Source of the DNA: Dioscorea cayenensis subsp. rotundata
Taxonomy: Eukaryota > Streptophyta > Magnoliopsida > Dioscoreales > Dioscoreaceae
DNA: 64,000 nucleotides
Assembly (NCBI RefSeq): GCF_009730915.1
Contig: NW_024088577.1
Location: forward strand, 1 to 64,000
Direction: 5' to 3'
The notes under the pieces are model-generated. The model worked only from the letters and a program-made list of their open reading frames with translations, did not search any database and was not told where the DNA came from. Shown one piece after another: positions 45,823 to 58,090 of the stretch; position 1 is the first letter of the stretch, and each line of letters opens with the position of its first letter. Made by a program: the position numbers and the translations under genes.

Positions 45823-47115
45823 AGCAAAGTGCAGCGCCATATGCTTGCTCAGTACCTCTTAAGCATTGGTAATGAGGAATTCTAGAGAATACATGAACCA
45901 AAAACATGGATGTGTCCATAGCGCATACCCTAGCTCGAGCAAATCAAGAGTCTAGAGAAATACACGGCCAAACTACACGTCTATGGACATACCCGTGTAA
46001 ATCCTAAGAATGACTAAAAAGGATTTTTCTAGAGAAGTGCAAGGCGACCATCGAACTATATGCCCATGTAACTCTAGAATTCATGTTCTAAAGTTTCCTA
46101 AGAGTTACATAGGCAAAGTACATGCCCATGTACTTTCCCATGTATTTACCTGATTTCTGGGGTATAAAAGGAAACCTAAAAAAAGTATTGAGGGAGGCTA
46201 ACTTTTGGGAGATTTTTTCTAAATGATGGGTAGGGTTTTGGAGCTAGGATAAAGAAAAAGAGAAAGTTTGAGGGAGTCACCAAAGTGACTATCTTTGGCG
46301 ACGATATCAGCTCACATCACTCACTATTGTTGAAGACATTGGAAGAGGGTTTTTTTCTTTCATGGAGTTTGTTCTAATGCAATGTTTCCTTTGTTTTGAG
46401 ATGAACATCACCCCAATGGAGGGCTAACTTCCTTGGGTGTTCTGATTTGATATAACTTGGGATATTTTCACTTTCATATTGCTCTTAATGTATATTTCCA
46501 TCAGTTCTTTGGGTTCATTTATGTTCTTATCTTGTTGAATTAGCATAACGAGAGTGGTTTATTCATTATGATTGCATGATTGATATTGAGAGATTCATTG
46601 CGTTAGGATCATCCATAGATGAAGGGAATCATTAGCGTGCTATAGAGATAGGCCGCTTAGATTCTTCCAGTTAGGATAGTCGTAGTGAGAGCTCCGATTC
46701 CTAAATAGGGGTTTCCTAGATCTCATTGCAATCGTATGAAAGTAGAATTTAAGGAGATTTAATTCTATTGTAGTACAGGATTATGTATTGAGGCATCTCG
46801 AGATAGCACTAGATATATTCTCGAGATCCCCTCGGGTTCAATAACACTTAGGGTGCAATCCATGTTAATTGAAATCACTTTATTTCATTAATCCCAAGTG
46901 AAATCTTATCCTACATCTCTTTGATTTGATTGGTTAATCACTTCTTCAAAAAAATGATCTTAGTTCTTATTAATTTTGAATTTTAGTTTGCAATTCACTT
47001 TTCTACAACTTGACTTCTAGTTAGATAACAAGGATAAAGTTAGTACTAGTGATCTTTAGTCCTTGTGGATACGACAACTCTACTCACACAAACATTATTA
47101 CTTGATGATCTATAC
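45823..47115 (+). mobile_element. LTR, probable Athila/Tat-like, with TATA box
   Basis: It contains a TATA box (GGTATAAAAGG at about 46161-46171) and a U3-like stretch with recurring CCCATGTA and GTCCATAG phrases. The end resembles non-chromovirus plant LTRs (TCCTTGTGGATACGACAACT ... ATTATTACTTGATGATC, about 47062-47110). Overall style parallels the LTR at the window start. No coding region and no clear boundaries. Confidence 0.45.
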
Positions 47116-47139
47116 ACTTTGGGATTAGTTCATTACAAA

Positions 47140-47845
47140 TCACCTTGAAGAACCTGCCAAAGGAAGATGCAACAAGCTTCCAATTACTACTTGCATCCTA
47201 TGTTATGCAGATATTGACTCCTCAAACCATTATTGCTTCATTGTCCCTTTGCAATGCAAATAAAGCTTCATTTTTTGTGTCGACTAGGCCCCAGCAGATA
47301 CTCCTACATCTCCTACTAATCTGCTGGGACCTATGGAGGACACACTTTAGAGGGCCCTCAAAGGAAACTTATACTTTGGAACATTTGGATTGAAAGGAAT
47401 CAACGAATTTTTTATGCATGTTTTTGTCTTGCTTATTCAGCTATTTGTAAAGTTTCTTATATGTTAATTTCTTGGATGTTTGTAGTGCAAGAGCAAAAAG
47501 CTAGATGAGTTTGTCGAGCAAGATCAAGAGAAGCTTCGAAGTTTGCATAACCTAGGAAGGGTGAGCCAAGTAGCCCCTAATGGACCAGAGAGATAGCTCG
47601 ACCAGTCACTTTGTAGCTCTCATACCCTCGAGCTTTCTTAGGGACCTCTCCCCCTTTCTAGGTTGAGCTATTGTGTTATTCAACATTATGTGGTTCTTAT
47701 TTCACTGTATACTCAACGACTAGTAGACTTTATTTGTTGCTTTGGTCAGATAGTGTTCGTACCCTGTTATGCTTCATACGCTTCTCGTTGTGTTCTCTCT
47801 ACTTCTCTATTAATATATGTAGTTATCCACTTTGTCAAATATATA
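47140..47845 (+). mobile_element. LINE 3' fragment
   Basis: With frame corrections the plus strand reads RRCNKLPITTCILCYADID and later ILWNIWIERNQRIFYACF, the zinc domain and C-terminus of L1-type LINEs. The 3' UTR ends in AGTTATCCACTTTGTCAAA followed by a TA microsatellite (about 47839-47860) instead of a poly-A tail. Confidence 0.72.
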
Positions 47846-47860
47846 TATATATATATATTG

Positions 47861-48280
47861 CACCATTTATTACTTAAAAATATAAAATGAAGAATATATT
47901 AATAGTATTATGATGAGACAAATCTCACCACTTGTGTCGAGTTTTGATCTTTTATATATGTTTTTTAATTTGTTAGTTTCTTTTCATAGTCTCAGAATCT
48001 ATATTATTTTTAAGAAAATTGTGATTTATTCAATTGTTTAAGAAAAGAATTACTATTGATATGCTTTGAAAAAAATTAATAAAAAAAATCAATTGTGCTA
48101 TATCTTTTCATTTTTGTATTCGATGTGTTGTATTGTTTGCTCCACCTCCGGTTGATGTTTTTAATTGTATATCTTAAGTTTGTATTTGTGTTAGATTTCA
48201 TTTTTATACATTAAAAATCAATTGTGAGATTTTTATTAAAATTTTTTTACAAAGGGTGGCTTATGAAGACATCCTTTAAA
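47861..48280 (+). other. Probable decayed LINE tail and intergenic DNA
   Basis: AGAAAATTGTGATTTATTCAA near 48016-48036 resembles the terminal motif of the LINEs here, so part of this stretch may be a short 3' tail. Otherwise nothing recognisable. Confidence 0.35.
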
Positions 48281-51139
48281 ACAAATGTGGGCCCTAGCTT
48301 TTTTGTCTCCATTCACGTGTAAACCACATTTGAAGCTGTATTCTGGCCTTCTTTCCATGCAAAAAGCCTTGTATTAAGCCTTGTTTTGTGGACTTTTTAT
48401 GTTGCCATCTTGTTGGTTGCATGTTGAGCCAAAGCCCATTAGCAACCCACCCCATCTACTACATATTTTTACGTAAAAGAGAGAGAGAGAGAGAGAGAGA
48501 GATATTCCAGGATCGGGAAAACTTTCGACCTTGAAACTCCGGTGAGCATTAGGGACAACTGAGAAAGTTCTCCATATTAGAGTTCTTTAGCAAGAAGTGA
48601 GTGCAGTCCTTTAAGAGAGTGAAAGTAGATGGAGTGCATGTCTCGATCCAAACTAAGGCATTCTTGCTCTCAAGATGCAAAATCCATTGGTTATTTCTTC
48701 CCTTTTTGCATTACTTAATCAAATGATCATCGGATTTCTTGAAAGCTTGTGAGCCGCGGATAACCCGGACTTGGTCACCACTTTTCTCTTTAAACCTACC
48801 TTCAAGAGAAACCTTGTTTCTCTCCTTAATGGTATCGCCACCTTGATAGTGTAGTTCCTTCAACTCATCACACCAAGTAAGTCTTCCTTCTACTTGATAG
48901 TATTGCCCTTTAGCATGTTGTTGTTCTTGTTTTAGTGACCTTTTTAATGCTTGCATATATATTTGGAAAATGTTAAGTTTTTAGGTTGGTAGTTTAGGTA
49001 ATGGCAATACCCTTATGATGGTTGGTTTTCATGATTGTTTGTACACATGCTCAAATTTTTGTAGTGCAACCTTGAGCATTTCCACACACTTAAACTTAGG
49101 TGTAAATCTCAGGTTCCAACCATTTATGGGTTTATAAGTAATGATTTTGTAGGAACAGCTTAGGTTTTTAAGCCTTGAATTTGAGAGTGTTAAAGACATC
49201 CTCTTTATGTTTTTGGCTTCCTTTGGTTTTGTGATATTGTACTATAATCATATATGTATATACTTGTTTTCATGAGCCTTATGGTGATAATATATATATA
49301 TATATATATATTTGGAGTAAGTGAGAATGTGAGTGGAGTTGCATGGTTTTTCCGAACCTATAGGGGGATTTTTCACACTCACCCTCAACTGCAGGCTTGA
49401 TATACCATGCATGATTTGTTAAGCTATTATCTAGTTCTTGTTCATTTAGTCATACTAGCATGTTTGATAGCTTATACCTGGGTTGTTAAGTTCCTCTTTT
49501 TGTTTGCTTGTGTGCTATGTTCTCATGCACTTCCTTGTTAGAAATTTTTGTAATGGGAATAAGGTTGTTTAGTTATGCCTTATTATCCTTTATTATGCTA
49601 GAATTGTTCTCAAACTTTTTCCCCAAATTGTTGTTATAGTTTGATGTCTTTAATCATAGGACCCTCCAAGGAAGTCACTATTAGTGTCGATTGGAGTCAT
49701 GTAGTCTGAAAGATTTTCTTTTACAAGTAAGTAATCCATTGGTAAAATTTCGTACTTTGAGATTATAAAATTTCTGAAATTTTATAAGTGGTTTATTTAG
49801 ATATTTAATTATTTTCTAGCTATGCTTAATCATTTGTGGAATATATGTATTTTCCTTATTTAATTGTTTATTGATTATTTGATTACCATTGATTTTATAC
49901 TCAGTATTTTAAATTATTCTTTTGACTTTGGATAACAGTGGATGTTTGAAGGATTTAAATTTTGTTAATTTAATTTATAGTAAATTTTTGTTTATCTTTT
50001 TATTGTCCCTGAAGTGGAATTTTGAATTTTATCAATATTTCTAAATATATGTGAGCTTGAAAAAAATTTGGGAATTTCTGAACTTGTACTCTGCAAATAT
50101 TTTGTTTATGAATGTTTTCGTCTCCAAATTAGTGATATGCAACCCTGTCAGTGGGGGGTTAAACCCTGACCTTGTCGACAAGAAGTTACGGAAAAATGAG
50201 AGCTGAGTTTACGCCCTTTGTGTCAGATTTCTTTGAAAAAAATCAACGAGCCACGATATTGAGGTCTCGGGTCACCGAGGATAAATAAATGATCTCTGTT
50301 ATTCTGGCTCGGGTCACCGAGGATAAACAAATGACTTGTGGCATCTATAGTGAATTTGGAGACATAAACTTGAATCTGTTACTTTTTGGTTTTGCCCTTT
50401 TGATTTTGATTTTCTGCAAAAACACAAATATTTGTCCTGCCTTGAAATTTTTGTATTTTTGATATCGTATTTCAGGGTTTTGAATTCCGGTAAATCATAT
50501 TTGGAAATATTCTTTATTGGAATATTTCAACTTGTATTTTGTTTTGTTTAAATTATGTTTTGAAGACCTATGCTCATTTCTGGCGAATTATTATTCGCAG
50601 TTATGAAATCTGGTATTCTTTTGATTTCAATTATCTTGAATAGCGTTATTACTTAAGAACTATACCTCTGTTGAATTATTTATTTTTGTATTTGTTTTAA
50701 ACTATGTTTGAACTTTTGAATTATTCTTAATATCTGAAATGGAGATTTGTAAACCCTGTTGTTTTAAAACAATTTCTGGATTACTTACTAGGCTAGTGAG
50801 CTCATGGATTTTCTTTAAATCCTTTTCAGATCATGAGTGATAGACTGGCGTGGATCTTGAAAAGATTATACGTAGATGTTGTCTTATCCTATTGTAAATT
50901 TTGTGTTCTTATTATTGTCTATCCCTGTATTCGTGTATTTTTGTATTTTTTGGACTTACGTGTCGGTATTACATACTTTGTAGAGTTTGTAATCCACGTA
51001 ACTTTCGATTGGGTTGTTATAGATTTACATTACGAATTAGATTACGAGGCCTTGCGAGGCCTATAGGGATCACACCTTATTGGTCTCTGACCCGGTTTGT
51101 CTGCGTCTGCGGGTCCGGCGAGCGGATTCGAGTGTAACA
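48280..51139 (+). mobile_element. Long LTR copy 2 (plus) of a Ty3/gypsy-like element
   Basis: Homologous to copy 1 at 41752-45822 in opposite orientation. The 3' end (GTCCGGCGAGCGGATTCGAG then TGTAACA) is followed after a few bases by a tRNA-type primer-binding site, so this is a 5' LTR with a little internal sequence. The unit GGGTCACCGAGGATAAA is repeated at about 50269 and 50321. It contains (GA)n at 48478-48502 and (TA)n at about 49289-49310. The left boundary is an estimate based on length and on TGTGGGCCCTAGC near 48280. Confidence 0.7.
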
Positions 51140-51144
51140 AATAA

Positions 51145-51168
51145 AGTGGTATCAGTGAGATTCGGTCT
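51145..51168 (+). promoter_or_regulatory. Primer-binding-site-like sequence (initiator Met tRNA)
   Basis: AGTGGTATCAGTGAGATTCG follows the LTR end by about eight bases. TGGTATCAGAGC complements the 3' end of plant initiator methionine tRNA and primes reverse transcription in many LTR elements; the first ten bases match here. A short leader continues to about 51260, then homology to any element is lost. Confidence 0.7.
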
Positions 51169-51259
51169 TTTTTTATTTCATTTAGTGGTCTTAGTGCGTG
51201 TGTTAGATAGAAGTGTTAAACACGAAGTGTTGTTTTAGAATTTGAACCCATATCGAGTT

Positions 51260-52560
51260 AATGACATCGAAATGGGTTTTAATCACTGATTGATTCTATA
51301 TTGCCACCTCACTTCCAGATTTGCCCTTAAAAGAGCATCTTGAGCCTTAGTCTAGTTTCCATGCCTTGAATGACTTTGATTTATATAGTAGATCCGCTAG
51401 CTTTAATTCACCTTATGTTCTTGATGATTACATTGATTTTTGATTTTTCTTTAAGAGTAATCACTTTGTGCCATTCTTTTTAGTGGGAAAAAAAAACCTT
51501 TTGGTCATCTGCCATCACCCATGATTGTGTAGCTTGAGCATTAAGTATCTTGTGGATTATTTGATCCTTCAAAAGGAAATGCTTTCTTCTACCCCAAAGT
51601 AAGTCTTGTGCCAAAGTCAAATGGTGTGTGTGGTATCTCTCTTTAAAAACAACCTTGGCTTGTCATTTTGCTTCTCGTATTTGACATGACTCATATGCTA
51701 AGCTATTGGTTCATTGCCATCCTTTGGATTATACATTTGTTAATTGTGTATATCACATTGAGTTGCGATATGATGTTATCTACTTATGGACATCATTTGT
51801 GCATTAGACCCATTTTGTTTTCTTCAATGTTACGAATTCTAGAAAGTTGAATCAGTTTTCAACACTTTTTTAGTTAGGTGTGATTTATTGACATCTCCGG
51901 ATGCCAAAATAGTTTGTGAAGTTAAATTGTGCTTGTCCTTGGCCCTGTTTAAAGTGGTTGGAGTATTGATATGAGCTTTGGGTGGCAAGATATGCTTTAA
52001 AATTGAGGAACAACATTTCTTATAGTTTGATGATGTCCTAATCCTCCTTGAGGCGAGAATAATTTTTGAGTGGCATGTTGTTGCAATGTCTTTTGGATAA
52101 TAATTGATAATCATTGGAGAATCATCTTGGGAAGGTAAAATGAGCCCATATTACTATGATGTTTTTCATCTTGATTATGAGAGGATTCATGCCATGATAT
52201 TCAAGTGGATGTAATTAATCTTGCCTGACCATTGATGTGTAAATTTAGAACATTACGCTTGTGGATAATTCAAGAAAAATTTTTAATTTGGGTGGATACT
52301 TGGTCAATTTTAAAACAAAAGACTTCTAAAAAAATAAAAAAAAAATTCTGATAATTAAAATAAATGCATAGATTAATTGGTCAATTTTAAAACAAAAGAC
52401 TTCTAAAATAATTTATCCTATTAAATAATTTATATCGTCATTATATATTTTATTATTTATATTAATTATCATAAATCACGAAATATGACATTTATGGATA
52501 TGAGTGGTTCTAAACTTGTTTTACGTGTTTAATGTATTACGGGAATGGTCTCGTGATAAT
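51260..52560. other. Uncharacterised non-coding sequence
   Basis: No frame over 100 codons and no recognised termini. It may be degraded LTR-element interior. A 32-base phrase starting TTGGTCAATTTTAAAAC occurs at about 52299 and 52377, a 78-bp direct repeat just before the NBS-LRR gene. Confidence 0.5.
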
Positions 52561-52584
52561 ATCCGTCAAGAAGTGTGTACGATC

Positions 52585-52586
<2 letters not shown>

Positions 52587-52622
<36 letters not shown>
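52587..52622. repeat. (CT)n microsatellite in the NBS-LRR leader
   Basis: About 18 CT units immediately before the NBS-LRR start region. Confidence 0.95.
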
Positions 52623-52625
<3 letters not shown>

Positions 52626-53989
52626 CTCTCGTCGGGAACAATGGCGGTGGGCGATTCTCTCAACGATCTTAGGGGCCGATCATCAAGTTAATGACACTAT
52701 ACGTATTTTCGATATAGAGGCCCAATTTGGGGAGGAGTTGATGGGCGGTGGGAAGCTCAGCAGTATTTACTTCAAATCCAGACCTACTGGTTGAAGATGC
52801 GAGAGGAGGCGGCTCATGGAGCAGTGTCGAGTCTGGTGATCTTTGCTTTCGGAGATGTTGCCCTATGATCTTGAGGACATTCTTGACGAGGCCAACACAC
52901 ATGTCACTGCTCATCAGTACGCAAGGCCGAGTTTTATGGTTCCTTGAAAAGCAAAGGTGCGTGACTTTTTCTCTCTTCATCATAACCCCTCCTGTTTCAA
53001 CTTCAGTTTGGGGGATAAACTTAAAAGCATCAACAAAAGAATAGATGATGTCGTAGAGGAGATGCATACCTTCAATTTTAATGTTGTCGACAACAAAAAA
53101 ACAACAACGACGACGGGGCCTTGGAGGAATAGGCCACAAACACATTCCTATGTACACGAATCGAGATGTGATCGGCGAGAGATGAAAATAAAGAAGAAAT
53201 AGTGCGAGATCTTGATACATGACCATTTTGAAGAAAGTAGCGATGGTTTCCATAGTCGGTATGGGCGGTTTAGGCAAGACAACACTTGCTTTCGGTTGAT
53301 CTATGGAGATGAAAATGTGAAGAATCACTTCCAGCTGCGCATATGGGTATGTGTCTCGATGATTTTTGATGTGCCAAAGCTTGCTAGAAACATCATGCTC
53401 GCTTCCTCGAGAAATCTTATGATCAGTACAAACATGGAGGTGCTACAGTAGTGATCTCGGCAGCTCACGGGGCGGGAAAGAGTATCTGCTTGTATTGGAT
53501 GATGTTTGGAATGAAAATCACATGAAGTGGGATGCACTTAGGCAGTACTTCTTGATGGAGGCGAAGGAAGAGCGAATTTTAGTAACCAGCATAGCAGGAC
53601 TGCTCAAGGATAATGGGTGCAAGAAAACCTTATCCTCTGAGGGTTTATCGGGAAGAAAGCTCCACGGGCTTTGTTTGAACAAAAAGCATTCACCTCAAGT
53701 GTATCAAGACAACGAAATTGAGTACGAGATAGGTAAAAAGATTGTTAGGAAGTGCAAAGGATTACCTCTTGCAATAAAAGTAGCAGGGGAGTATCATGCA
53801 TTCCAAGAGCAAAAGAAAGTCAATGGCAAGCGTATGTTAGAGAATAAAAATATGGGATATACCACGCTACACAATTTTTCAATTTTAGAAAGCGAGTTTA
53901 TTAGAGGGGTTTTTAAAAACCGACTCCATAATTATATTTTATATTAAACTATACAACGGTTTACAAAAACCCCCTCAAATTTAAAAAAA

Positions 53990-54018
53990 CCCTCTCTCTC
54001 TCTCTCTCTCTCTCTCAC
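53990..54018. repeat. (CT)n microsatellite within the CACTA element
   Basis: About 13 CT units between the left terminus and the GC-richer leader-like region. Confidence 0.95.
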
Positions 54019-54230
54019 TTGCCTTGCGGGTGTTGATCTTCGCCCGCATCGCTCGCGCTGCCGAGCACTCACTCACACGATCGCCGCCCGATAATCTTCG
54101 AGCACTTTTGAAGCACCTCCGCCATTGAGTCCTAAACCCCTCGGTCTTCCCTTCATTCCCTCCGGTCTCCGGCCCGATGTTGAGCGCCGGGTGGTTTTTC
54201 CTTTTTGCCCTTAGATTTCTAGGTTTTAAT

Positions 54231-54269
54231 ATACCTTTCTCGGCCTTTTGGCTAAGATCAAAGTGTAGT
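54231..54269 (+). ncRNA. Partial U2 snRNA-like sequence (5' end only)
   Basis: Thirty-nine bases starting ATACCTTTCTCGGCCTTTTG and continuing GCTAAGATCAAAGTGTAGT match the start of plant U2 snRNA, with one extra A in ATCAA(A)GTG. This covers the 5' stem-loop and the part up to the branch-point-recognition region; similarity then stops. The plant snRNA upstream element and correctly spaced TATA box are not visible before it, so it is not an intact U2 gene. It lies in the leader-like part of the CACTA cargo and could be exonic. Confidence 0.82.
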
Positions 54270-56025
54270 GATTCTAGGGTTTTTAGATTATGGATAGATT
54301 TTTTTATGAATGTGGTTCTGCATTGCTTCACTTGCCGTTGGACCTTGACCGCCACGGAGCTTGATCGAGGAAAACCTGCTGGCCATGATCGGGATCTCTC
54401 TCTCGAGAAATCTAAGCTTCTTTTTGAGGAATTTTTCGGGTTTTCTGAAATTATTTTGATAATTGGGGATTTTTTTTCTTTTATTTATTTTTATTTTGAG
54501 AGATCTAAGCGTTTGTAGAGCCATTTTCATTTGTTTAAAAATTTTAGCTAGCACTGGGTGTGTGTATCTAATTATGGGGTTTTTCCTTAATTTTTTTGGG
54601 ATCTTCTTTGTTGATTTTATTTTATTTTTTTTTTTTTAATAGTGATTCCACTTATTTTGATCATTTGGTTTCCATTTTTGGGGGAGTTGTTTAAAAGTTT
54701 ATCTTGTAATTGAGTGATGTATTCCACTGATTTAGTTTTTGAAGGTGTATGCATGGACCTATTATTAGATCTATGCTTTTTGATATGATTTTGTAATTGA
54801 GTGATGTAGTCCCGATTTAGTTTTTTAATACTGAGACTTGATTACATTTCGATCCGGTTGTCGGATATACAAATTACCCATTTCTTGAATCTAATGCTAA
54901 GTACCTATTTACTATCTTGAATATGTATAATCTTTTTAACATGCTTGGTCTTTTGTTCTCCTTGCTTGTTAAAGAACTTCATTAATTTTCAGGTTTTTTC
55001 CCAAAAATTGACATAAAGAGGTGATCATCAATCTAGACCTTAAAAGTAAATAGAATTTAGGAATAAGTGAAGAATCTAGAAGTTGGCCATTAGTTGTCGA
55101 GATACAAAAGATTACCCATTTCTTTAATCTAATGCTTAGTGCCGATTTTACTACTTACCGTCTTGAATATGATTTAGAATTTTTTTTTAACATAGTTTGT
55201 CTCTGTTTACTATTTCTAATTGCTTATTGAATAACTTCATTAATTTTGATGGTTCCTGAAATTGTCACAAAGATATGATCATCATTCTAAACCTTAATGT
55301 AAAGGGAATTTAGCACTAGATGAAGAATCTAAAAGCTGGCCATTATAGAAGTCATCTATGTATAAAAGGTAATTTTTGGGTTTCCACGTCCATCTACGTC
55401 GGAAATGCTAATAAATGAGGTGGTCCTGTAAAGGTTCTATGAGATCGGCTTTTTCTTTATATACAAATGTGATCAATTCTCATTGGTGGTATGTTTTGTT
55501 TATTAAATTAATCAAGGCATCTCTAGCACTAACTGGGTTTTAGATTCTGTGTCTAAAGAACAAGCAATTGATCTCCATGTTCTCTTTTTCCTGTCTGTCA
55601 ACACTTGTCATCTAGTTTTTGCTTGCCCTGCGATATCGTCTCCAAGACTCAACATGTTTGAAGTTGAACAGATTCTATTTGACCATATGATTTGCAACAC
55701 TAGTAACAGAACAATCAAAATCTAAGTTCTCTTTTTTGATTTGGATTTATTAAAGTGTTCTCCAATTCAACAAATTGCACAAGAACAAGTACGTGATGGA
55801 TTGTAAAAAAAAAAAATGGTTACAATGAAGAACTTTCGCTGTTTTGCTTTCTTTCTTTTTTATCATGGAAGAATACTAAAGATTAATTTAAAGGCAACAA
55901 ATGTATCCAAAGAGTGGCCTGTAAGTTGTGCAAGTGTTCTAATTCCAAGAGTGAGATTCAGATTTAATACTTATTTGAATTGAGGGTTCTAATGTGCTCT
56001 GCCCATATAATGAAAAATATTTCAG

Positions 56026-57838
56026 GATCATGGAGGGGAAAGTTTTGGAGCGAATGACATTTTACTTGATGAAATTTTATCAGGTCTATATCTTCTCCAG
56101 CTTTTTATATCTCAACATCATTATTAACAATAGTCAAGCAGCAAAATTTTGTGAAGCTTTGGGGACTATATTGATAGATGTTATTTTACCAATCTTATTG
56201 CAAATATTGTAGGAGATAATGTCGGCTCATTTTCTTCACCTATGGTTCTTGGAACGGTACATACAGAAGAGAATGAGGTTCATATCCTTGCTTAACACAG
56301 AGTTGTCTTGCTTCTTTCTCGTTTCTATAATCTCCTTTGGTTGGTGTTGCTGCTGCTATCATAGATTTTTTGCTTTCTGTGTGTGTTTGTGGAGACATAG
56401 AATTCTTTATCATTGGGTTAGTAAGTGCATGTGAAACTTCAAATCTACAAGTTTGGGCTATTGGCTTATGTAATTTCTATTGATTTAAAACACCTGGTCA
56501 CATTGCATTTTTCTATTGGGAGCTTTTGAAACTTTGTAAAGCAAAAAAATAATCTTTGATAGTTGAGGGTTTTATATGAATCAGGGGCCAAAGGGGTTTG
56601 AATGATAGCAATCATCGGCAGTTTTAGTAGCCCAAATACTCAGGTTTTTTAATTAAGTTCATTCTGCTAACTTCACTATCATTTGTTGACTTGACACATT
56701 AAGGGGAGTAATATCTCAATTATAGATTTTGCTTGCAAAGTTTGTTATGGTCTCTCTCTCTCTCTCTCTATGTATTTACAAGTTTATTTCAATGCTACAG
56801 ATGATAGGTCAGATGGTTGATAGCTTCTCAAATATCAAAGGTAAGCATTAGAGCACAAAATGTGTCATATGCTTTAAGAGATAACTTTGATTATGAGAAA
56901 ATTCTTGTTCTCTGCCACATGTATACTTAAAAGTGAATTCTTTATAACTGATAATCTCCTTATGATTTGAATATCCAGTTACTAATAAATAGTTGTTGGG
57001 TATACTCAATTTCCATTGTTAAATTTCAACAGTTGATGAAGAGTGTGGATCATTTCCTTCGGAGGTGAATGTCTCCAGCAGCAAAACAGAAGTAAAGGTT
57101 AGATTACTGTTGATTTCTGATATATTCCAGTTCTCATTGAGATACCAATGTACCATTTTTCGGTTATAAAAATTGTATTGCTAAATTTTTTCCATCAATT
57201 TGTAGATTGGAGGAGAAAAAGAAATATAACACAATTTGTTGTCATGCTGCGTGTTTTATCTATATAGAAATTTGTGCTGGATCTGTTTGAGTAAATTATA
57301 ATTATGCTACAGGCAGTAGATCAGAAAGGTGAAAACTTACCTGTGAACAACCATCAAGTTGCAGATTTAGAAGAGATGAACATTCAAGGACAACATCTGG
57401 TTTCACCACTTGCAGGTTTGTCATGTATAGCCATAAATATTTTTACCATGCAGCAGTATTATATTCAAACTTCTGCTGGCTAAAATTAAATTTAATGACA
57501 GCTAGTGAGCATTCAGATAATATTGACAGATCTTCACCACCAAATGTTAATTCAGGAGAAAATGAAAAGGTACAATTTCTCTAAATCTTCTCAGAGCCTG
57601 ATTTGCATAATATGATGTTTGAGATCCCTAAATCTAAATCTTCAATGCTTTCTGAATTCACTCTTGTTCAGTTCTTTTCTTTCACCTTTCTTATGAGTTG
57701 GAATGGGTACTCAGGTAGTGACCTGCAATACTCAAAATTCAAGTTTTTAGTTGGAATGGATTTTTTTTTTTAATGTTTTTGCAGATTTTGGAGAATTCAT
57801 GGTTAAAGATCAAGAGGGTTGAAGATGAAGATACATGA
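56026..57838 (+). CDS. Seven-exon cargo gene in the CACTA element (3' part; unrecognised protein)
   Basis: Exon-like blocks at 56026-56083, 56213-56256, 56801-56840, 57033-57097, 57313-57415, 57502-57569 and 57785-57838 each have AG before and, except the last, GT after. Intron phases agree at every junction, and together they give 143 codons and a stop, with no internal stop. The product is acidic and rich in Ser, Asn, Asp and Glu, with segments GANDILLDEILSG, VGSFSSPMVLGT and KIKRVEDEDT. I do not recognise the family. Exons upstream of 56026 must exist but could not be placed. It may be a captured host gene or a TNPA-like element gene. Confidence 0.65.
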
Positions 57839-58090
57839 AGCTTTTTACTTTGTGTAATTAACTCGAAAAATATTTTGTAATGAAAGTACATAAATAGTGT
57901 AAACCTCTTATATTTTGTTATTACTCAAAAAACATTGCACTTTAACTCATAACATGTCAATAAAGGTCAATGAAATTGAATTTAGGATATTTTTGAATGT
58001 AATGAAAAATTTATGTTTTTGATTTACAGGTTCAACAAATTTATTTATTATTAATAGGAAAAAAATTAAAATTGAATTCAATAACAAATT

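Noticed and set aside
52504-52794. Plus-strand frame with a Leu-Ser repeat as an NBS-LRR N-terminus
   Set aside because: The repeat is the CT microsatellite; only the AILSTILGAD segment after it resembles an NBS-LRR start.
52669-53328. Minus-strand frame of 219 codons
   Set aside because: It is antisense to the degraded coiled-coil and P-loop part of the NBS-LRR gene, whose sense motifs are clear.
53981-54355. Minus-strand frame of 124 codons ending in an Arg-Glu repeat
   Set aside because: The RE run is the CT microsatellite read backwards; the rest is antisense to the CACTA leader region.
54231-54420. A functional U2 snRNA gene
   Set aside because: Only the first ~39 bases match, with one insertion; the Sm site and later stems are absent, and no plant snRNA upstream element is seen.
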